Below, piece after piece: positions 6,445-10,101 of a stretch of 10,101 nt of DNA; positions within the stretch are counted from its first letter, which is position 1, and every line of letters starts with the position of its first letter. This DNA is from an uncultured Selenomonadaceae bacterium. Its GTDB lineage: Bacteria > Bacillota > Negativicutes > Selenomonadales > Selenomonadaceae. Made by a program: the position numbers and the translations under genes. The notes beneath the pieces are model-generated. The model was not told the origin of the DNA. It made no database searches and worked only from the letters and a program-made list of their open reading frames with translations. The DNA is taken from NCBI GenBank assembly GCA_902782705.1, contig CACZOL010000071.1:1-10101 (forward strand), written 5' to 3'.

Positions 6445-7152
6445 CTATACGATGTCCATGACCTCGCCCCTGCCCGCGTCGCGCGTAATCAGGCCGTCGC
6501 GCACGAGAAGCTGGCGGCTCGCGCAGGCGGCGATATCCGGCTCATGGGTGACGAGGATGATCGTGCGTCCTTCCTGATGGAGTCCCTCAAAGATTTCCAT
6601 GATCTCTTTCGTCGATTTCGTGTCGAGATTTCCCGTCGGCTCGTCCGCCATGATGATATGCGGGTCGTTGACCAACGCCCGCGCAATCGCGACACGCTGC
6701 CGCTGCCCGCCGGACAGCTCATTCGGCTGATGCTCGGCACGATCGCCGAGACCTACCGCGTCGAGGATCTTTTTTGCCTTCTCCTCGCGTTCCTTGCGCC
6801 CGACGCCTGCGTAGACCAAAGGAAGCGCCACGTTATCCGCCGCACTGATGCGCGAAAGCAGATTAAAGTTCTGGAAAACGAAGCCGATACGACGATTTCG
6901 CGTGACCGCCAACTCGTCGTCGGAAAGCGTCGCGACTTCCTGCCCGTCGAGTTTATACGAGCCCACTGTCGGACGATCGAGACAACCGAGGATATTCATC
7001 AGCGTCGATTTACCAGAGCCGGAAGGCCCCATCAGCGCGGCAAATTCGCCTTTCGCGATATTGAGGTCGATGCCCGCCAGAGCGGCGACCTCCTGCCCGC
7101 CCACCTGATAGATTTTTTTGATACCGGACAGCTCGATGACATATTTTGCCAT
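6445..7152 (-). CDS. MacB/LolD-type ABC transporter ATP-binding protein
   Basis: A 235-residue cytoplasmic ATPase with every ABC motif intact: Walker A GPSGSGKST (42-50), Q-loop glutamine at 94 in FVFQNFNLL, signature LSGGQ (146-150), Walker B IIMADEP with catalytic Glu171, D-loop NLD and switch His203 in VTHEP. The FNLLSRISAADNVALPLVYAGV stretch is typical of the LolD/MacB/FtsE group. It should energise the adjacent permease. The frame is open to a GTG at 7171-7173, overlapping the adaptor stop codon (ATGTGA). I prefer the ATG at 7150-7152 because the family usually begins a few residues before the first strand. The upstream ribosome binding site is weak (GGGTGAT very close to the ATG), so the GTG start with translational coupling remains possible. 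Confidence 0.95.
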   Translation of the reverse strand: MAKYVIELSGIKKIYQVGGQEVAALAGIDLNIAKGEFAALMGPSGSGKSTLMNILGCLDRPTVGSYKLDGQEVATLSDDELAVTRNRRIGFVFQNFNLLSRISAADNVALPLVYAGVGRKEREEKAKKILDAVGLGDRAEHQPNELSGGQRQRVAIARALVNDPHIIMADEPTGNLDTKSTKEIMEIFEGLHQEGRTIILVTHEPDIAACASRQLLVRDGLITRDAGRGEVMDIV

Positions 7153-7169
7153 ACCATCACCCGCTTCCG

Positions 7170-8300
7170 TCACATGCGCGGCGGTCTGCCGGCTCCCCCC
7201 ATCCGCGGCTGGCCCGCGCCGGCGCCGGAGGCTTTTTTGCCCGTCGCCTTGTAACTGTTGACGACCTCGTCGCCCTCGGAAAGGCCGTCCAAGATTTCGA
7301 CATATTCGTCACTGTAGATGCCCGTCGTCACCGACTGCTCCGTCGTAGAGCCATCCGGTTGTGCGAGAACCACATACGCGCCTTTGGAATTCGTCTTCAA
7401 CGCGGCAATCGGGAGCGCAAGCACGCCCGGACGATCCGAGGTCGTGACCTCAACCTGTGCTGTCATCCCCGGCAAAAGCAAACTTTCAGGATCGTCCACA
7501 TCCAGCGTCACATAGTAATAGACGACGCTGACCGAAGATGACGACGAAGAAGACGTGGACGCCTCCCAGCTGTTCGTCACATCCGTCTGGGAAATTTTCG
7601 ACACCGTGGCCGTAAACGTCGATTTCGGGAACGCGTCGACTGTGAACGTCGCCTTCTGCCCGACGCGAACGCTGCCGATATCCGTTTCGTCGATTTTCGC
7701 GCGAATCTGTTTCCTCGAAAGGTCGGCGATTCGCATGATGACCGTTGGATTCGCGTTGCCCTGTACCGCCATCGTGCCCGGCGTCAAGGGTTCGCCAACG
7801 ACGACGCCGTCCATCGGCGCGGTGATGACCGTCTCCGCGAGATCGGACTCTGTGACGGAAAGCGCGCTGAGCGCCGTGTCGTAGTTATAAACGGCGTCTT
7901 CATACTCGTCCTGCGTATCCGCGCCGATGCTGTAGAGATAAGACACACGGTCATATTTCGCTTTCGCGTTGATGACCTTGTACTGCGCCTGTTCGCGCTT
8001 CGCCTCGAAGTCCTTGCCGTCCAGCGTCGCAACCGTTTGCCCCGCCGTCACGCGATCGTTCTCCTTGACGAGCACGGAGCTGATACGCGCCGTGATTTTC
8101 GAGCTGACCTCGACCGAATCCACCGGACGGAGTGTGCCCGTCGCCGATACCGTGGCCTTCAAATCCATTTTCTTCACTTTGACTGTTTCGATTTTCGCTT
8201 GCTCCGTCGCCGTCTGCTTGCTCTGGTACCATTGCCAGCCTCCGAAAGCCGCCACCGCAACGATGAGGACGGCGACAGCCGCCTTTGTTATACCTTTCAT
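7170..8300 (-). CDS. Efflux adaptor (membrane fusion protein), HlyD/MacA type
   Basis: The 376-residue adaptor links the inner-membrane pump to the outer-membrane channel. It begins with a short basic stretch and one hydrophobic segment (about 5-23), likely an N-terminal membrane anchor or uncleaved signal. The first lipoyl half includes VSATGTLRPVDSVEVSSKITARISSVLVKENDRVTAGQTVATLD (51-94). An alpha-helical hairpin spans about 95-155 and the second lipoyl half is ITAPMDGVVVGEPLTPGTMAV (159-179). Beta-barrel and membrane-proximal domains follow to about 348. Two oddities stand out: a seven-serine run (250-256) in the beta-barrel region, just before the VYYYVTLDVDD strand, and a Gly/Pro/Arg-rich C-terminal tail (about 355-376). 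The ATG overlaps the stop codon of the TolC-like gene (ATGA), so translation is probably coupled. Confidence 0.93.
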   Translation of the reverse strand: MKGITKAAVAVLIVAVAAFGGWQWYQSKQTATEQAKIETVKVKKMDLKATVSATGTLRPVDSVEVSSKITARISSVLVKENDRVTAGQTVATLDGKDFEAKREQAQYKVINAKAKYDRVSYLYSIGADTQDEYEDAVYNYDTALSALSVTESDLAETVITAPMDGVVVGEPLTPGTMAVQGNANPTVIMRIADLSRKQIRAKIDETDIGSVRVGQKATFTVDAFPKSTFTATVSKISQTDVTNSWEASTSSSSSSSVSVVYYYVTLDVDDPESLLLPGMTAQVEVTTSDRPGVLALPIAALKTNSKGAYVVLAQPDGSTTEQSVTTGIYSDEYVEILDGLSEGDEVVNSYKATGKKASGAGAGQPRMGGAGRPPRM

Positions 8301-9769
8301 CTGTCACCCTTCCCCTCTCGTGCTTCCGCCGCTTCTTTCGCGGCTTGCTCTGCCCACTTCGCAGGCGTGTTCGCATCGATGATTTCCTTCGCACGGCGAT
8401 AATCCTTGGAGGCCCGCGGTCCGTTCGGAACGATGCCCCTTTCTCTGAAAAACGCCTCGCGCTCTGCAGTCCGCTCCGGGTCGGCAATCCCCGGGTCTTC
8501 CCCGAGTCCCAGCCCCATGGCGTTTTCTACCGCTGCTTTGAATCGCGCGTAATCGTACTGTGCGCTGTTGAAATTCAGTTCCGCCGTCGCCAGCGCCTCC
8601 TGGGAATCGATGATGTCCAGCAGGATGCCCTGCCCTGCGCGGTACTTTTCACTGGCGATATAGTAATCTTCCTCGGCTTCGCTGACTGCCGCTTTCGTCA
8701 CGGCGAACCGCCGCTCCGCCTCGCGCATGCTGTAATACAACTGCCGCACCGCAAAGCTGATGTCCTCTTTATCCTTTACCAGCGTCAGCTCCGCCTGGTC
8801 GCGGGCCGTTTTCGCCTTGTCCACGGCGGCCTCTGTCACGCCGCTGTCAAAAAGATTCCAGCTTGCCGAAAGGCCGACTTGGTAATTGTGGCTGTTGTCC
8901 GAGCCCGGATTGAAGCGCTCGGAAGCGCCCGTAGAAGCGGACAACCGCAGCGACGGCAGGAATCCCGCCCGCGCCGCCTTGACATCCAGCTCCCGCTGTT
9001 TCAAGTTGTAGACGTCGATCAGAAGATCCTTTCGATGGAGATACGCATAATCGACGCAGGCGTCCATACCCGGATGAAACGGCACGAACTTGAAATCCTC
9101 AGTCAGGATCAATTCTTCTTTCGCATCGATCCGGAGCAAATTTTTCAGCGTCAAGAGCTTGACCTCATGGTCGTTTTCCGCTTTCAGCAGGTTCTGCCGT
9201 GCGTTCGTCAACTCTACCGAGGAACGAAGCACGTCGAGACGCGCCTTGCTGCCCGCCGTGAAAAGCTGCTCCACATTCGTCAAGTGCGCTTGGTATTTCT
9301 CGACGGTTTCCTGCCCAATCTCTATCTTTTTCTTTGCCTCCAGCACGTTGTAATATGCCTGGATGACCGACAGACGCAAATCCTCACGCGCGCGCTCCGT
9401 CTTGAGCCGCGCCGCGTCCACGCCAATCTCGGCGCTCTCGATTTTCGCCTGATTCTTGCCGCCGGAATAAATCGGCAGTCCCACGCTAAGAGAAAGGGAG
9501 CCGTTATCCTGCCGCGATTCGTTGTTTATCTTGCCGTCGGTCAGGCTGCCGCTGAGACCGAAGTCGAAGCTGTTCGCGCCGCGTGCGCTTTTGAGATCCG
9601 CCCGCGCCGTGTCCTCGCCCATCTCCGTAATGCGAAGCGACGTATTCTGCGCTATCGCAAGATCGACAGCTTCCTGTATGGAAAGCGCCGCCGCTTCGCC
9701 GACCGTGCTTCCGCAAAGCAGAAGCGCCGCCGCCAATACCGCCAGTTTTCCGCGTCCCCGTTTCTTCAT
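8297..9769 (-). CDS. TolC-family outer-membrane efflux channel
   Basis: From the ATG at 9767-9769 this is a 490-residue outer-membrane factor with a clear Sec signal peptide: KKRGRGK, then a hydrophobic core, with a probable cut after GEA around residue 26. The preceding LLLC is a poor lipobox because Leu sits at -1. The two internal OEP repeats are visible: an AG-S-A-LDVL-S helix start at about 172-200 and its partner AGQGILLDIIDSQEALATAELNFNSAQYDY at about 378-407. Each is preceded by a beta-strand stretch (e.g. LSLSVGLPIYSGGKNQ, 92-107, and VGLSASWNLFDSG, 298-310). In known systems three copies form a trans-outer-membrane barrel and periplasmic tunnel. The last 70 residues are a charged, helix-prone extension after the usual domain end. 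A GTG at 9776-9778 is an alternative start; AGGAAG sits 8 nt before the ATG. First gene of the efflux operon. Confidence 0.94.
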   Translation of the reverse strand: MKKRGRGKLAVLAAALLLCGSTVGEAAALSIQEAVDLAIAQNTSLRITEMGEDTARADLKSARGANSFDFGLSGSLTDGKINNESRQDNGSLSLSVGLPIYSGGKNQAKIESAEIGVDAARLKTERAREDLRLSVIQAYYNVLEAKKKIEIGQETVEKYQAHLTNVEQLFTAGSKARLDVLRSSVELTNARQNLLKAENDHEVKLLTLKNLLRIDAKEELILTEDFKFVPFHPGMDACVDYAYLHRKDLLIDVYNLKQRELDVKAARAGFLPSLRLSASTGASERFNPGSDNSHNYQVGLSASWNLFDSGVTEAAVDKAKTARDQAELTLVKDKEDISFAVRQLYYSMREAERRFAVTKAAVSEAEEDYYIASEKYRAGQGILLDIIDSQEALATAELNFNSAQYDYARFKAAVENAMGLGLGEDPGIADPERTAEREAFFRERGIVPNGPRASKDYRRAKEIIDANTPAKWAEQAAKEAAEAREGKGDR

Positions 9770-9820
9770 TGTGCTCACTTCCTATCCTTGCTGAAATCCC
9801 AAGTGCTTTTAACCAATTTC

Positions 9821-9847
9821 ATCATAAAATCACGTTTTTATAGACAA
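9821..9847 (-). promoter_or_regulatory. Candidate promoter of the efflux operon
   Basis: On the minus strand, TTGTCT (9842-9847) could be a -35 and TATGAT (9821-9826, 5/6 match) a -10, but the spacer is only 15 bp. Transcription would begin near 9814, giving a leader of about 45 nt before the tolC-like ATG. The surrounding sequence is AT-rich, as expected for a promoter region. I see no clear operator. Confidence 0.45.
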
Positions 9848-9894
9848 GTGAAAGGAGAATTAAATTTGTATTAGAAACCGTGAGAATGTATCTT

Positions 9895-9918
9895 AGCTCT
9901 CCCCTTGAGGGGAAGGCT
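9895..9918. terminator. Stem-loop at the 3' end of the partial upstream gene, possible weak terminator
   Basis: AGCTCTCCCC (9895-9904) faces GGGGAAGGCT (9909-9918) around a TTGA loop, with two imperfect positions in a 10-bp stem. The stem touches the stop codon of the upstream gene. No T-run follows on the minus strand, so as an intrinsic terminator it would be weak. It may instead be a palindromic repeat or a 3'-end stabiliser. Confidence 0.4.
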
Positions 9919-10101
9919 CAATCGTCGGCAAACGGATAATCCGCGCCATACCAGCCTGGCTTCCCTGCCACGGAATAAATCAATCCCTTATCGGCAAGCC
10001 CGTCGATATGTTCTTGAACGACTTCCGCGCCTTCTTCGGTCATGATGGAAAGAAGCCCCATCGCGCCGCCCAGAAGCTCCGTCTGCCCGTAGCCGCGCAC
10101 A
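9918..10101 (-). CDS. C-terminal end of an unrecognised protein, winged-helix-like
   Basis: Only the last 60 residues are visible; the frame runs out of the window at the right edge and ends at the TGA at 9918-9920. The first full codon (GTG) is probably internal rather than a start. The segment reads like helix-turn-helix with a wing: VVQEHIDGLADKGLIYSV followed by a GKPGWYGA turn resembles the recognition helix and wing of small winged-helix domains (L-x-DKGLI, then a Gly-rich hairpin). It ends in an acidic ADD. I cannot name the family. The gene reads towards the efflux operon but is separated from it by about 140 bp with a stem-loop and a candidate promoter, so a regulatory link to the pump is only a possibility. 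Confidence 0.6.
   Translation of the reverse strand, partial: VRGYGQTELLGGAMGLLSIMTEEGAEVVQEHIDGLADKGLIYSVAGKPGWYGADYPFADD

Noticed and set aside
6489..6740. Alternative-frame minus-strand ORF inside the ATPase gene
   Set aside because: It is a shadow frame of the ABC ATPase, rich in Arg/Ser, with no independent start signal.
9701..9769. LLLC in the TolC-like signal peptide as a lipoprotein cleavage site
   Set aside because: Leu at -1 breaks the lipobox rule (Gly/Ala/Ser), and a normal signal peptidase I site (GEA-A) follows.

Overview
The window looks like a chromosomal segment of a diderm Firmicute, most likely a member of the Negativicutes (Selenomonas-type). Two things suggest this. First, it carries a Gram-positive-style housekeeping cluster: a DUF1934/YwiB protein, argS, an RNA polymerase delta-like protein and pyrG. 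Second, next to it is a complete tripartite efflux operon with a TolC-type outer-membrane channel, which only makes sense in a cell with an outer membrane. The DNA is moderately GC-rich, and every supported gene lies on the minus strand. The assignment is inference from gene content; no rRNA or other marker is present.

Layout in the direction of transcription (right to left). At 9918-10101 is the C-terminal end of an unrecognised protein with a winged-helix-like tail. A 139-149 bp gap holds a stem-loop at that gene's stop codon and a probable promoter. Next come four tightly packed genes at 9769-5211: TolC-like channel, HlyD/MacA-type adaptor, MacB/LolD-type ATPase and MacB-type permease. The channel and adaptor genes overlap by 4 bp (ATGA). 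The operon ends in an 18-bp perfect hairpin terminator, probably backed up by a weaker U-tract hairpin. A good sigma-A-like promoter (TAGACG-17-TATAAT) then drives the DUF1934 gene. argS, the delta-like gene and pyrG follow with no visible terminator until the one downstream of pyrG (742-785). The last gene, cut by the left edge, is the N-terminal part of a glutamate-synthase-small-subunit-type flavoprotein with iron-sulfur cysteines.

The most unusual structure is the DUF1934-argS spacer. Almost all of its 173 bp is one imperfect palindrome (about 4470-4623) centred on a perfect inner hairpin. Matching arms out to both ends keep the same centre of symmetry, and the element includes a 17-codon ORF behind a strong Shine-Dalgarno-like sequence. 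It looks like a dispersed palindromic or MITE-like element, or a structured leader RNA for argS. Other points worth a second look: the delta-like protein has a Ser-rich, basic C-terminal tail instead of the acidic tail typical of delta; the delta-pyrG spacer is only 26 nt, too short for the CTP-sensing attenuator known from Bacillus; and the efflux adaptor and channel carry unusual low-complexity segments.

How the genes work together: DUF1934-argS-delta-pyrG looks like a growth-linked operon for translation, transcription and CTP supply. The efflux operon should form an ATP-driven pump spanning both membranes, with an unknown substrate. I see no tRNA, rRNA, CRISPR array, prophage or transposase gene.
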